Below, piece after piece: positions 7,699 to 15,874 of a stretch of 35,902 bases of DNA. The stretch's first letter is position 1, and each line of letters starts with the position of its first letter. The stretch comes from Pseudomonadota bacterium (GTDB lineage: Bacteria > Pseudomonadota > Alphaproteobacteria > Rhizobiales > Rhizobiaceae). The notes below the pieces were generated by a model. The model was not told the DNA's origin and did not search any database. It saw nothing but the letters and a program-made list of their open reading frames with translations. The position numbers and the translations under genes are program-made. The stretch spans positions 1 to 35,902 of the forward strand of contig JAEXMK010000160.1 of NCBI GenBank assembly GCA_023444445.1. The letters run 5' to 3'.

Positions 7699-8970
7699 TC
7701 AAGAGCGTACGGGTTTGATTGCCTCAAGAATTCCTTGCGCAACATCTTTCCAGGTCCGCATTTGTGGACGGGAAAGCGCGACGGTTTTTTTCCATTCCGA
7801 ATATTCAGCAGGATTTTCCAGAAGCTTCTGAAGCTGACCCGCTAGTTCCTCCGGTCTTTCTGGATCGAAATAGTGCGCCAAATCCCCTCCTGCCTCTCGG
7901 AGTGCAGGAACATCTGCAGCCAGAGCCGGCGTTCCACACCACAATGCTTCACTTACCGGCAGGCCCCACCCTTCCATTCGACTGGGCAAAAGAAGCGCAT
8001 AAGCTTTTTCATACAGCGCGCGCAATTCCGCCTGGTTGGGATTGAAAACGAAATGAAACTTTCCGGATAGCGGCGCAAATTTCTCTTTTTTAAGAAATTT
8101 TTCCACTCTCCTACGCCGCGCACCCGCCAAGACGAGTTCAGGCACCTGAATGCCCCGTTGATGCAAGGAGATCATCGCTTCAACGACGCACTCGAGGTTT
8201 TTCCGTCCGTTGTAGATACCAACGCATAAGAGATATGGCTTTTCCGGGCCATGTTGATCAACTGGCTCGTTAGTCGGGCGCAATTCATGACATAAGGGAA
8301 CGGCGACAACAGATGACACGGCGGGCAAAATCCCGGCTTCCGAAAAATGCCGGACTTCTGACGCGGTAAACTCCGAGTTGGTCAGAACCATAGACGCAGC
8401 CGTGATGGCCACCTGATTGTCATAAATAAAGTTTCTCGGGAACGAAAACTGATTTCGATGGGTGAAATCATGCAAGGGGATCATGTCGTGAAGAAGCGGG
8501 ATGAAAATCGGCGTGGTGCCACTTTCAGCAAGAGCCATCAGATAGTCTGACATTATCTTCGGACGCCCAAGCGCAATCAGGATTTGCCCGTCTAGGTCTA
8601 CATTCTTAACCGCCCCAACGGGAACCGTAGCCCAGCGCTTCCTGTTGCGATGCTGAACGATCTTTTGCAGAATCCGGTAAAACGCGTTCTTAATGACGTT
8701 TTTATCATATAAATTTTGACGAAGGCGTAATGGCGTTGCCGAAGAAGGAATATTCGGATCGAGAACGCCCGTTGGGGACGCATCTCCTACGCGTGGAAAA
8801 ACCTCAAAGAAACCCCGATGCAACGGTGAGTATATGACGTATCGAATAGACGCATCAAGCTTTGTAAGCTCGTATGCAACTTCCATGACGGTTCGTGCTA
8901 TGCCGTAATATTTGAATTTCACACCGGAATTCAAATACAGTTCTGATAAGTCAAAAAATACATCGGACAT
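7699..8970 (-). CDS. GT4-type glycosyltransferase
   Basis: This 423-residue GT-B glycosyltransferase has its donor-binding half in the C-terminus: LLCVGIYNGRKNLECVVEA (about 248-266), then LVLAG, then LLLPSRMEGWGLPVSEALWCG with the EX7E signature, then TPALAADVPALREAGGD, as in GT4 mannosyltransferase-like enzymes. The N-terminal half has a YGIARTVMEV motif typical of this subfamily. No membrane segment is clear, so it should act at the inner face of the inner membrane on a lipid-linked glycan or the LPS core. It is the first gene of the minus-strand glycan block. Donor and acceptor cannot be told from sequence. Its start is preceded by an AGG-containing leader. Confidence 0.85.
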   Translation of the reverse strand: MSDVFFDLSELYLNSGVKFKYYGIARTVMEVAYELTKLDASIRYVIYSPLHRGFFEVFPRVGDASPTGVLDPNIPSSATPLRLRQNLYDKNVIKNAFYRILQKIVQHRNRKRWATVPVGAVKNVDLDGQILIALGRPKIMSDYLMALAESGTTPIFIPLLHDMIPLHDFTHRNQFSFPRNFIYDNQVAITAASMVLTNSEFTASEVRHFSEAGILPAVSSVVAVPLCHELRPTNEPVDQHGPEKPYLLCVGIYNGRKNLECVVEAMISLHQRGIQVPELVLAGARRRRVEKFLKKEKFAPLSGKFHFVFNPNQAELRALYEKAYALLLPSRMEGWGLPVSEALWCGTPALAADVPALREAGGDLAHYFDPERPEELAGQLQKLLENPAEYSEWKKTVALSRPQMRTWKDVAQGILEAIKPVRS

Positions 8971-9559
8971 TCACTGACCTGCCTGCTTTGAACTGGCCCG
9001 ACGACTATCATCGGGGATGCAACCAAAAATTCTCCTGCAATCAGTGAATGGGATAATGCAAAGTACACCAATAAGCCAGAACGTTTCAGGCGAGAGCTCT
9101 CGCGAGTTTGCGTCGATATAGATTTTACCAAGCCAGCTTGTCAATCACGCCACCAGTCGAACAGCCGGGAGCGCAATGCAATTGGAAAAATCCCTCCGTT
9201 AGGATTGCCAGTGTCGTGTAGAAGCAAATTGCGGGTCCACCAAGCGGTTGCGCTCCCAATCTATCGCTCTGAGTAACTATATTTGCTCATCTCCATAACT
9301 TCCGATGACGCCTTTCCATGACCGCATAAACGCTCAATGTTGACACTTTGGGTAGCTAGGCTTATTGGCGTGGTCTCAAATCAGTCGGGCTCTTTACCTA
9401 CCAGAGCCTTTCGCGCATTTTTGCTAGCGCGCGAGAGAGATTATCGAGCTTGGCACGGCAGAGATTGGAAACTGAGAAAGCCATCCCGCATGAGTAACAT
9501 GCAGTTGAATGTGCAATTTGAAATCTGCGTGAGCGTCGACGCCAAATAAGGATATTTCT
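8971..9559. other. Divergent intergenic region between GT4 gene and ABC exporter
   Basis: About 590 bases between two outward-facing genes. It must hold promoters for both directions. A 71-codon plus-strand frame (9337-9549) shows no family feature and is probably not a gene. No RNA gene was recognised. Confidence 0.5.
9340..9368 (+). promoter_or_regulatory. Candidate sigma70-type promoter for the ABC exporter
   Basis: TTGACA (9340-9345) is followed after exactly 17 bases by TATTGG (9363-9368). The -35 box is perfect and the -10 box is weak. It would give a leader of about 185 bases before the GTG start of the exporter. Confidence 0.3.
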
Positions 9560-11323
9560 GTGATCGGATCGTTTTTGTCGCCAAACGACAAGAAGTTGTT
9601 GACGCGACTTTTCAAAGAAAACTTCAAAAAACATGTCGGTTGGTACTCTGCAGCAATTGCGGCGATGGTTGTCGTTGCCGCCACGACGTCTCTCAGCGCT
9701 TGGATTATGCGCGATATCGTCAACAGCGTTTATCTGAAGAAAGGCTTTGACGTCGTTCTTGAGATTGCTTTTGCGGTTGCGGCCATTTTCATCGTGAAGG
9801 GTCTCGCGACCTTTGTGCAGAGCTATTATCTGAGCAAGGCCGGCAACAGCATCGTCGCCGAGCAGCAGCGCAAAATCTACGATCGGCTGTTGAAACAGGG
9901 AGTATCCTTTTTTCAAAATTTGCCATCTTCCGAACTGCTTGTGCGCGTCACCTATAATGCGCAGGCGGCCCGGAGCGTCATAGACACGATCGTCACGTCT
10001 TTTGTCCGGGACCTTTTTTCGCTCCTGGGACTAATCATCGTAATGTTTGCGCAGAATTTCCTTCTGAGTGCGATTTCCATGATTATTGGTCCGTTGGCGA
10101 TCTTCAGCGTTCGCCTCGTCCTGCGCCGTGTTCGCAAGATCATGGAGGCCGAGCTCGCCTCGCTGGGTGAAATCGTCAATGTCGTGCAGGAAACGAGTAT
10201 TGGCGTTCGCGTCATCAAGGCATTTTCGCTCGAAAAGCTGATGCGTCAGCGCATGAACAAGGCGGTGTCAGATGTTGAACACCGTGCCAATGGGATTGCC
10301 AAGCTCGAGGCAGCTACGAGCCCGATCATGGAGACGCTGTCTGGCCTTGCCATTGCGGTGGTCATTGCTGTTTCCGGTTATACCGTTCTTGAAAAAGGCG
10401 GTTCGCCCGGCGATCTGATGGCGTTCATCACGGCATTGCTTCTCGCCTACGAACCCGCAAAACGTCTTGCCCGTATGAGAGTACAGATCGAGGGTGGGAT
10501 GATTGGCGTTCGTATGATGTTTGAAGTGCTGGACGCCCCACTGACGCTCGCAGAGAAAAAGGATGCCGTACCGCTCCCCAAGGCGAGCGGCGATGTCGAA
10601 CTCAAGAACGTCAGCTTCGAGTACGTGTCCGGCCAGCCGGTTCTCAGGGACGTCAGCGTCCTTTTTGAAGGCGGCAAGATGACGGCGCTGGTGGGCCCCT
10701 CCGGCAGCGGCAAGTCGACCATCATCAACCTCATGATGCGTCTTTACGACCCGCAGAACGGCTCCGTTGAAATCAACGGCACGGATCTGCGCGATGTTTC
10801 CTTTGCCAGCCTGCGCGAACACGTTTCTTATGTCGGCCAGGAAACTTTCCTGTTTTCTGGAACGGTCAAGCACAACATCTCCGTCGGTCGCGACAATGCG
10901 ACAGAGGAAGAGATCATCGCTGCAGCCAAGGCCGCAAATGCGCATGATTTCATCATGAAGATGCAGGACGGATACAACACCAGGCTCGGTGAGAACGGTT
11001 CCGGCCTGTCGGGCGGTCAGCGCCAGCGCGTGGCTATTGCGCGCGCAATGCTTCGAGACGCGGATATTTTGATCCTCGATGAAGCGACGAGCGCACTCGA
11101 TTCCGAATCCGAGTCTCTCGTGCGCGATGCGCTGGAGCGCCTGACGCTCAACAAGACATCCATCGTCATCGCCCACCGTCTCTCCACCATCAATCGTGCC
11201 GACAAGATCGTCGTGATGGACAATGGTGAAGTGGTCGAACAGGGCAGCCGGCGCGAATTGCTGGCGAATGATGGTCTTTACAAGCGGCTTCATAGCATTC
11301 AGTTCGACGCAGACGTCGCTTGA
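9560..11323 (+). CDS. MsbA-like ABC exporter (fused membrane and ATPase domains)
   Basis: A 587-residue half-transporter expected to dimerise in the inner membrane. Residues 1-330 hold about six membrane segments. Residues 350-585 are the nucleotide-binding domain: Walker A GPSGSGKS at 379-386, Q-loop YVGQETFLFSGTVKHNI, signature [14 protein letters not shown], Walker B ILILDEATSALD and the switch histidine in VIAHRLSTI. This fits the lipid A/glycolipid flippase-like branch. Next to a glycan block it may flip a lipid-linked sugar or lipid A, but drug or peptide export cannot be excluded. The GTG start is supported by AAGGA eight bases upstream. A strong hairpin follows the stop. Confidence 0.85.
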   Translation: MIGSFLSPNDKKLLTRLFKENFKKHVGWYSAAIAAMVVVAATTSLSAWIMRDIVNSVYLKKGFDVVLEIAFAVAAIFIVKGLATFVQSYYLSKAGNSIVAEQQRKIYDRLLKQGVSFFQNLPSSELLVRVTYNAQAARSVIDTIVTSFVRDLFSLLGLIIVMFAQNFLLSAISMIIGPLAIFSVRLVLRRVRKIMEAELASLGEIVNVVQETSIGVRVIKAFSLEKLMRQRMNKAVSDVEHRANGIAKLEAATSPIMETLSGLAIAVVIAVSGYTVLEKGGSPGDLMAFITALLLAYEPAKRLARMRVQIEGGMIGVRMMFEVLDAPLTLAEKKDAVPLPKASGDVELKNVSFEYVSGQPVLRDVSVLFEGGKMTALVGPSGSGKSTIINLMMRLYDPQNGSVEINGTDLRDVSFASLREHVSYVGQETFLFSGTVKHNISVGRDNATEEEIIAAAKAANAHDFIMKMQDGYNTRLGENGSGLSGGQRQRVAIARAMLRDADILILDEATSALDSESESLVRDALERLTLNKTSIVIAHRLSTINRADKIVVMDNGEVVEQGSRRELLANDGLYKRLHSIQFDADVA

Positions 11324-11336
11324 CACCAAAATGAAA

Positions 11337-11358
11337 TCGGGCGGCCCTTGCCGCCCGA
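11337..11358. terminator. Hairpin terminator between convergent exporter and IclR genes
   Basis: TCGGGCGG and CCGCCCGA form a perfect 8-bp stem with a 6-base loop. On the plus strand it is followed by AATTCGTTT. It lies 14 bases past the exporter stop and could serve both convergent genes. Confidence 0.7.
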
Positions 11359-11403
11359 ATTCGTTTCCGATTGCTACCACACCGGCGAAGAGAACCGGCT
11401 TGG

Positions 11404-12174
11404 CTACCAGGCGATTTCCATGTCACTCGCGGCCCTTACCAGAAGCGGCAATATCTCTGCCATGCGCTCATCAGTGAGACGCGTCAGCGGTGCCGCCACG
11501 CTCATGGTTCCGACGACCTCTTTTCTCTGGCGGATCGCGACGGCAATTGCCCCGACTCCCTCCTCGGCCTCACCCACCGCACGGCCATAACCGAGACCTG
11601 CAACGGTATCGAGTTCCCGGTTAAGCGCTTCGATGGTATTGATGGCGTTGGCAGCCTGCTGGCCGGGTTGGCCGAGCCCGGCTTCCAGGGCGATCCTGAG
11701 CGCCCTCTCGCGTTCCAGGCTCGCCAGCCACATTTTACCGTTCGCCGTCGCATAGGGCACGATGCCGGCGCTCATATCGGGTTCAAACACCAGGCCGGAG
11801 CGGCGACCGCGGGCGGAGCCGATCCAAACAAGCGTGTTGTTCTGCACAGCAGTCAAACGAACGAGTTCGCGGGTACGTTCGGCGAGTGCATTCAGGATCG
11901 GCTGGCGCAAATCCGAGACCTGCAGCCGCGCCAATTGTTTCTGGCCCACCAGCGCCATACGCATGGTCAACGCGTAACAATCGCTCTCGGGGCTCTGCCA
12001 AGCCCAGCCATTCTCGATCAGCGATGTGAGGATGCGATGACATGCGCTTTTCGGTATATCGAGCTGATGAGCGACATCGGATAGTTTGAGCGGTTCCTCG
12101 GCCAAGGCGAGGAGCTCCAGGATGGTAATCGTTCGCTCAACGCCGCCACTTGGTACATTGATCGTCCTGTCCAT
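11404..12174 (-). CDS. IclR-family transcriptional regulator
   Basis: A 256-residue protein with an N-terminal winged helix (about 11-70; VERTITILELLALAEEPLKL, then IPKSACHRILTSLIENGW) and a C-terminal effector-binding domain (80-250; PYATANGKMWLASL, RAVGEAEEGVGAIAVAIR), the order and length usual for IclR. I chose the ATG at 12172-12174 because GGAG sits 6 bases ahead; a TTG 12 codons upstream has no ribosome site. It lies just downstream of, and co-directional with, the ABC ATPase gene, next to a catabolic cluster with a perfect IclR-type palindrome in its divergent promoter. It is the likely local regulator, responding to the substrate or an intermediate. Confidence 0.9.
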   Translation of the reverse strand: MDRTINVPSGGVERTITILELLALAEEPLKLSDVAHQLDIPKSACHRILTSLIENGWAWQSPESDCYALTMRMALVGQKQLARLQVSDLRQPILNALAERTRELVRLTAVQNNTLVWIGSARGRRSGLVFEPDMSAGIVPYATANGKMWLASLERERALRIALEAGLGQPGQQAANAINTIEALNRELDTVAGLGYGRAVGEAEEGVGAIAVAIRQRKEVVGTMSVAAPLTRLTDERMAEILPLLVRAASDMEIAW

Positions 12175-12241
12175 TTCATTCTCCGGTCGCATATGAATCG
12201 TGATTTTCAATAAAAAGACGACGCTTTATCAAGAAGATGCA

Positions 12242-12280
12242 GGGCCTTTCGCGTCTTCCTCTTCGGATAGTGAAAGGCCC
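12242..12280 (-). terminator. Hairpin between ABC ATPase and IclR genes
   Basis: GGGCCTTTC (12242-12250) pairs perfectly with GAAAGGCCC (12272-12280) across a 21-base loop, starting 8 bases past the ATPase stop. No T-run follows, so it may be an attenuator or RNA-stabilising hairpin instead of a full terminator. Confidence 0.45.
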
Positions 12281-12287
12281 GATCGTT

Positions 12288-13097
12288 TCAGGCATGGCGT
12301 TGCAAAATGCCACGTGAAAGGAAGATCTCGGTAATCTCCTCGGATTTTTCGATGAATTCCGGCTCCCGCCGCGCCGCCAGCCCGCGCGGCCGTGGCATGT
12401 CGATCTCCAGGATCCTCTCGATCCGCCCCGGTCTCGGGGTCATGACGATGACGCGATCCGCAAGAAGAACCGCTTCATCGATGGAGTGGGTGATGAAGAC
12501 AACCGTCATTCGGTTTTTCAGCCAGAGCGCTTCGAGATCGATACGCATCTGCTCGCGCGTCAGCGCATCCAGCGCCCCGAAGGGCTCATCCATCAACAGC
12601 AGACGCGGTTGCAGAAGCAGAGCGCGGGCGATCGATGCGCGCTGCTTCATACCGCCGGAAAGTTCGTGCGGATATCTGTCGGCGAAATCCTTCAACCCGA
12701 CGGATTCGAGAAGCGCCAAAGCATGCGGTCGTAATTCCTCGCGGTTCCGCCCGGTCATTTCGGCGGGGAATAGCACGTTGTCGATGATCGTCCGCCAGGC
12801 GAGAAGCACGTGATTCTGAAAAACGATGCTCATGCCGGGCGGCGGCTCCTTGGAAACGTCGCCGAAAACGGAAATCTGCCCTGTGCTGGCGTGAGAAAGC
12901 CGGGAGATCAGCCGCATCATCGTCGATTTGCCGCAGCCGGATGGGCCGACAATCGCGACGAACTCCCCGTCACCAATCGTCAGGTCCAGTTTTTCCAAGG
13001 CCACGACAGGCGCGTCCGCATGCCCGAAATACTTGCTGACACCCTTAAGCAAGACGCCGGGTTCATAACCGGTCCTGTCGTTTTTCTTCTGCAACAT
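12288..13097 (-). CDS. ABC importer ATPase, SsuB/TauB type
   Basis: A 269-residue ATPase energising uptake of a small organic compound with the permease and binding protein encoded divergently. Visible motifs: Walker [10 protein letters not shown] at 51-59, Q-loop IVFQNHVLLAWRTI, signature LSGGMKQRASIARAL, Walker B LLLMDEPFGALD and the switch histidine in VVFITHSIDEAVLLADR. It matches the nitrate/sulfonate/taurine family. The open frame extends about 90 codons upstream, but the ATG at 13095-13097 has GGGAGGA 4 bases ahead and gives the normal family length, so the longer form is rejected. It is transcribed away from the permease, an unusual split for this transporter type. Confidence 0.92.
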   Translation of the reverse strand: MLQKKNDRTGYEPGVLLKGVSKYFGHADAPVVALEKLDLTIGDGEFVAIVGPSGCGKSTMMRLISRLSHASTGQISVFGDVSKEPPPGMSIVFQNHVLLAWRTIIDNVLFPAEMTGRNREELRPHALALLESVGLKDFADRYPHELSGGMKQRASIARALLLQPRLLLMDEPFGALDALTREQMRIDLEALWLKNRMTVVFITHSIDEAVLLADRVIVMTPRPGRIERILEIDMPRPRGLAARREPEFIEKSEEITEIFLSRGILQRHA

Positions 13098-13166
13098 GCG
13101 TTCCTCCCGCTGCATTTCATTCTTTCGCTGCCTCCGAAATAGCACTTGACGAAACATCAGTCCATA

Positions 13167-13181
13167 TGGAACATTGTTCCA
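13167..13181. promoter_or_regulatory. Perfect 15-bp IclR-type operator palindrome
   Basis: TGGAACATTGTTCCA is a perfect 7+1+7 dyad between the divergent ATPase and permease genes. It closely matches the known IclR consensus form TGGAAATNATTTCCA. With an IclR gene one step away, it is the obvious binding site controlling both transcripts. Confidence 0.8.
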
Positions 13182-13227
13182 ATAATACAAAATTGTCCGG
13201 CAACGAGCGGGCAATTCGGGAGGAAGC

Positions 13228-14031
13228 ATGTTTTCGAAAGTCATTGGCGCCGTCAAAGGACAGGCCCATACGGTAGGCAGCCTCGTGGGTGCAGGCATTG
13301 TCTGGGAGATCGCGGTGCGTCTCTTGAATGTTCCGGAATATATCCTGCCGGCACCGAGCAAGGTCTTTGCGGACCTTTATAACAACGTGCATATTGTTTT
13401 CACCGCATCGCTCTATACGCTGCAGCCCATGGTGCTCGGTTTCCTCGTGGCCGTTGTCATGGGAACGCTGCTCGCTCTGCTGGTCGTCTATTCACGCGCA
13501 TTCGAGGCGATATTTTATCCGCTGCTGGTGATCCTGCAGATCATCCCAAAGATCGCCATCGCGCCGCTTTTTATTATCTGGGTCGGCTTCGGCCTGCCTT
13601 CGAAGATCCTGCTGGTCTTCCTGCTTTCGTTTTTTCCGATCGTGGTCAATTCCATCGTAGCGTTTAAATCCATCGAACCCGACGTCTACGATCTCGCCAA
13701 GAGCTATCGCGCGGGAAGACTGAAGATTTTCTGGAAGGTGGAACTGCCCGGTGCCCTTCCCTCGCTTTTTGCCGGCTTCAAGGTGGCTGCGGCACTGTCT
13801 GCGACGGCGGCCGTTGTGGCGGAATTCGTTGCCTCCGACAACGGGCTTGGATACCTGCTGCTGAACTATAACGGCAACATGAATACCAGCATGACTTTCG
13901 CCGTCATCATCGTGCTCAGCCTTCTCGGCCTTCTTCTTTACGGCATCGTGGAACTGATCGAACGCTTCGCGATCCCCTGGCACGTCTCGCAGCGCCGTGA
14001 CGACTTTACTGTGGGGAAAAGCGCGACCTGA
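13228..14031 (+). CDS. ABC importer permease, SsuC/TauC type
   Basis: A 267-residue inner-membrane permease with about six hydrophobic segments. It carries the coupling region that contacts the ATPase: ERCS-like cytoplasmic loop YDLAKSYRAGRLKIFWKVELPGALPSLFAGFK (split as YDLAKSYRAGRLKIF and WKVELPGALPS), the BPD_transp_1 EAA motif. VVAEFVASDNGLGYLL is typical of the SsuC/TauC/NitT branch. GGGAGGA 3 bases upstream of the ATG fixes the start. It is the first gene of the plus-strand unit leading to the binding protein and enzymes. Confidence 0.92.
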   Translation: MFSKVIGAVKGQAHTVGSLVGAGIVWEIAVRLLNVPEYILPAPSKVFADLYNNVHIVFTASLYTLQPMVLGFLVAVVMGTLLALLVVYSRAFEAIFYPLLVILQIIPKIAIAPLFIIWVGFGLPSKILLVFLLSFFPIVVNSIVAFKSIEPDVYDLAKSYRAGRLKIFWKVELPGALPSLFAGFKVAAALSATAAVVAEFVASDNGLGYLLLNYNGNMNTSMTFAVIIVLSLLGLLLYGIVELIERFAIPWHVSQRRDDFTVGKSAT

Positions 14032-14063
14032 CTTTGGAATTCAATTAAAAACGGGAGGATAAA

Positions 14064-15053
14064 ATGTTCAACATTATGAAAAAAACGCTTGCGGGCGGCG
14101 CGATCGCGCTCGTCGTTGGTCTGGCAGGCATTCAGTCAGCTGCGGCCGAAGACAAGGTGACACTCCGTCTCAATTTCCTTTTGAGTGGTGTCCATACCAT
14201 CTTTTATTACGGCGCAGAAAAGGGCTTCTACAAGGAGGCGGGCATCGATCTTCAGATCGGGGAAGGCCAGGGCTCGGCGCGCACGGTCCAGTCGGTCGCA
14301 ACGGGTGGCGATATGTTCGGCATCGCCGATGGCGGCAGCGTCATTGCCGGCGCTTCGAAAGGCGCACCGGTAAAATCCGTGCTCGGTCTGCTCAATACCT
14401 CACCCTACGCCATGACGTTTCGCGCGGATTCCGGCGTAAAATCCATCAAGGATGTGGAGGGCAAGACGGTCGCGGCCAGCGCCGGCGAAGCTTCACTCGC
14501 CCTCCTGCCCGCCATCTGGAAGAAGAACGGCGTCGACGCATCCAAGGTCAATATTCTGAATGTGGATGGACCCGGCAAGATCATCGCCATCATGCAGGAC
14601 CGCGCCGCGGGCATTCTCGGCGGACTTGAAAACCAGGTCGTGGTTCTCAATTCGAAGGGTCTGGAGCAGAAGGTATTTTCTTTTGCGGAGCTGGGCGTGA
14701 ACACGCAGGGCCTGACGATTGTTACCAACACCAAGTTGATCGACAGCAATCAGGATCTAGTCAAGCGCTTCGTGGCGGCGTCGCTGAAATCCATCGAGGC
14801 AGCCAAGGTGGATCCTGACGCGGCAGTTGCCGCGGCTGTGAAGGAAAAGCCGACTGGCGATCCGAAGCTTCTGAAGGAGCAGCTGGAAGTCTCGCTCAAA
14901 CTTCTGCCGTCGCCCTCTGCCCCATCTGCGCCGCTCGGCGAAATGGCCGCCGCAGACTGGCAGCAGACGCTCGATCTGATGAAGGAATATCAGGATATCA
15001 AGACCGATATGCCTGCTGATGCCTTCTTCACCAACAGCCTGATCGCAAAATAA
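14064..15053 (+). CDS. Periplasmic substrate-binding protein, NMT1/SsuA type
   Basis: A 329-residue solute-binding protein. A signal peptide at 1-28 ends in IQSAAAED and is removed on export. The mature part begins KVTLRLNFLLSGVHTIFYYG and continues with AEKGFYKEAGIDLQI and GEGQGSARTVQSVATGGDMFGIAD, the NMT1/THI5-SsuA fold signature. It collects the substrate for the permease 32 bases upstream. GGGAGG precedes the ATG. Known ligands of the family are nitrate, sulfonates, aromatic acids and pyrimidines, so the substrate stays open; the enzymes downstream suggest a carboxylic or aromatic-derived compound. Confidence 0.92.
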   Translation: MFNIMKKTLAGGAIALVVGLAGIQSAAAEDKVTLRLNFLLSGVHTIFYYGAEKGFYKEAGIDLQIGEGQGSARTVQSVATGGDMFGIADGGSVIAGASKGAPVKSVLGLLNTSPYAMTFRADSGVKSIKDVEGKTVAASAGEASLALLPAIWKKNGVDASKVNILNVDGPGKIIAIMQDRAAGILGGLENQVVVLNSKGLEQKVFSFAELGVNTQGLTIVTNTKLIDSNQDLVKRFVAASLKSIEAAKVDPDAAVAAAVKEKPTGDPKLLKEQLEVSLKLLPSPSAPSAPLGEMAAADWQQTLDLMKEYQDIKTDMPADAFFTNSLIAK

Positions 15054-15062
15054 CTGCAGACG

Positions 15063-15095
15063 TCGAGAGCCCGACAGATCCTGCCGGGCGCTCGA
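15063..15095 (+). promoter_or_regulatory. Stem-loop after the binding-protein gene
   Basis: TCGAGaGCCCG and CGGGCgCTCGA form an 11-step stem with one mismatch and an 11-base loop, 9 bases past the stop. Without a T-run it probably protects the upstream mRNA and lowers downstream expression, as is common behind binding-protein genes. Confidence 0.6.
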
Positions 15096-15104
15096 TGCGG
15101 AACA

Positions 15105-15866
15105 ATGGTTTCAAACATGTCCACACACTATGATCTTGAAGGCCGGGTGGCGGTCGTCACTGGTGCTGCCGGCGGCTTCGGTGCCGCCATCAGCCGGCGA
15201 TTGCAGGACAGCGGCGCTACCGTGGTTCACTGGGACCTGCCGGCAGCTGTTAAAAGCGGTTACGCTGCCAACCTGCCCCACGCCGGTGTCGATATCACCG
15301 ACGCACAAAGCATCGCAGCCGCCACCAATGATCTGCAACAGCAGTTTGGCAGGCTCGACATCCTCGTCAATAATGCCGGCATTGTCGGCAACGTTGCACC
15401 CTTGTGGGAAATTCCGGTCGAGGAATTTCGCAGGATCATCGACGTCAATCTGTTCGGGTCGTTTCTTGTGTGTCGCGCATTGGTGCCATTGATGGTCGAA
15501 ACGGCAAAAAAGAGCCATTTCGGCCGCATCGTCAACGTCGCCTCCATCCAGGCCAAGGAAGGCATGCATCAGGCAGCTGCCTACAGCGCTGCCAAGGCTG
15601 GCCTTGTGGCCATGACCAAAAGCCTCGGTAAGGAGCTGGCGACAGCGGATATTCTCGTTAACGCCATTACGCCCGCCGCCTCCATGACGGCGATGAGTAT
15701 CGATGCCCCGAAAGAGCGACTGGACGACATTCTCTCGCGCATTCCGATGCGGCGTTTTCTCGAACCCGCCGAGGTCGCCAATATGGTGGCCTGGCTCTCT
15801 TCTTCCGAATGCAGCTTCTCGACCGGCGCGGTTTTTGACCTGTCCGGCGGTCGCGCAACATATTGA
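15105..15866 (+). CDS. Short-chain dehydrogenase/reductase
   Basis: A 253-residue NAD(P)-dependent SDR of classical length. It shows the cofactor motif TGAAGGFGAA near 19-28, LVNNAGIVG, the catalytic Ser in VNVASIQ, YSAAKAG (Tyr-xxx-Lys), and a C-terminal FDLSGGRATY end seen in FabG-like enzymes. Asp after the second beta strand (HWDLP) favours NAD. It is the first enzyme gene of the catabolic operon, and should oxidise a hydroxyl of the imported compound or an intermediate. Two in-frame ATGs lie at 15105 and 15117; neither has a strong ribosome site, so the start is uncertain by four codons. Confidence 0.9.
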   Translation: MVSNMSTHYDLEGRVAVVTGAAGGFGAAISRRLQDSGATVVHWDLPAAVKSGYAANLPHAGVDITDAQSIAAATNDLQQQFGRLDILVNNAGIVGNVAPLWEIPVEEFRRIIDVNLFGSFLVCRALVPLMVETAKKSHFGRIVNVASIQAKEGMHQAAAYSAAKAGLVAMTKSLGKELATADILVNAITPAASMTAMSIDAPKERLDDILSRIPMRRFLEPAEVANMVAWLSSSECSFSTGAVFDLSGGRATY

Positions 15867-15874
15867 GGTAACCA

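Noticed and set aside
9337..9549. 71-codon plus-strand frame before the exporter
   Set aside because: No family feature and it overlaps the likely promoter; treated as leader DNA.
10268..11380. 370-codon minus-strand frame across the ABC exporter
   Set aside because: It lies antisense to a gene with full Walker and signature motifs; histidine- and aspartate-rich composition is typical of a shadow frame.
13098..13361. N-terminal extension of the ABC ATPase
   Set aside because: It would cover the IclR operator and divergent promoter, and the ATG at 13097 has a strong ribosome site and gives the family length.
15097..15113. Possible second IclR half-site (GGAACAATGGTTTCA) at the SDR start
   Set aside because: Only one half fits the palindrome and the other needs an inserted base, so it was not called an operator.
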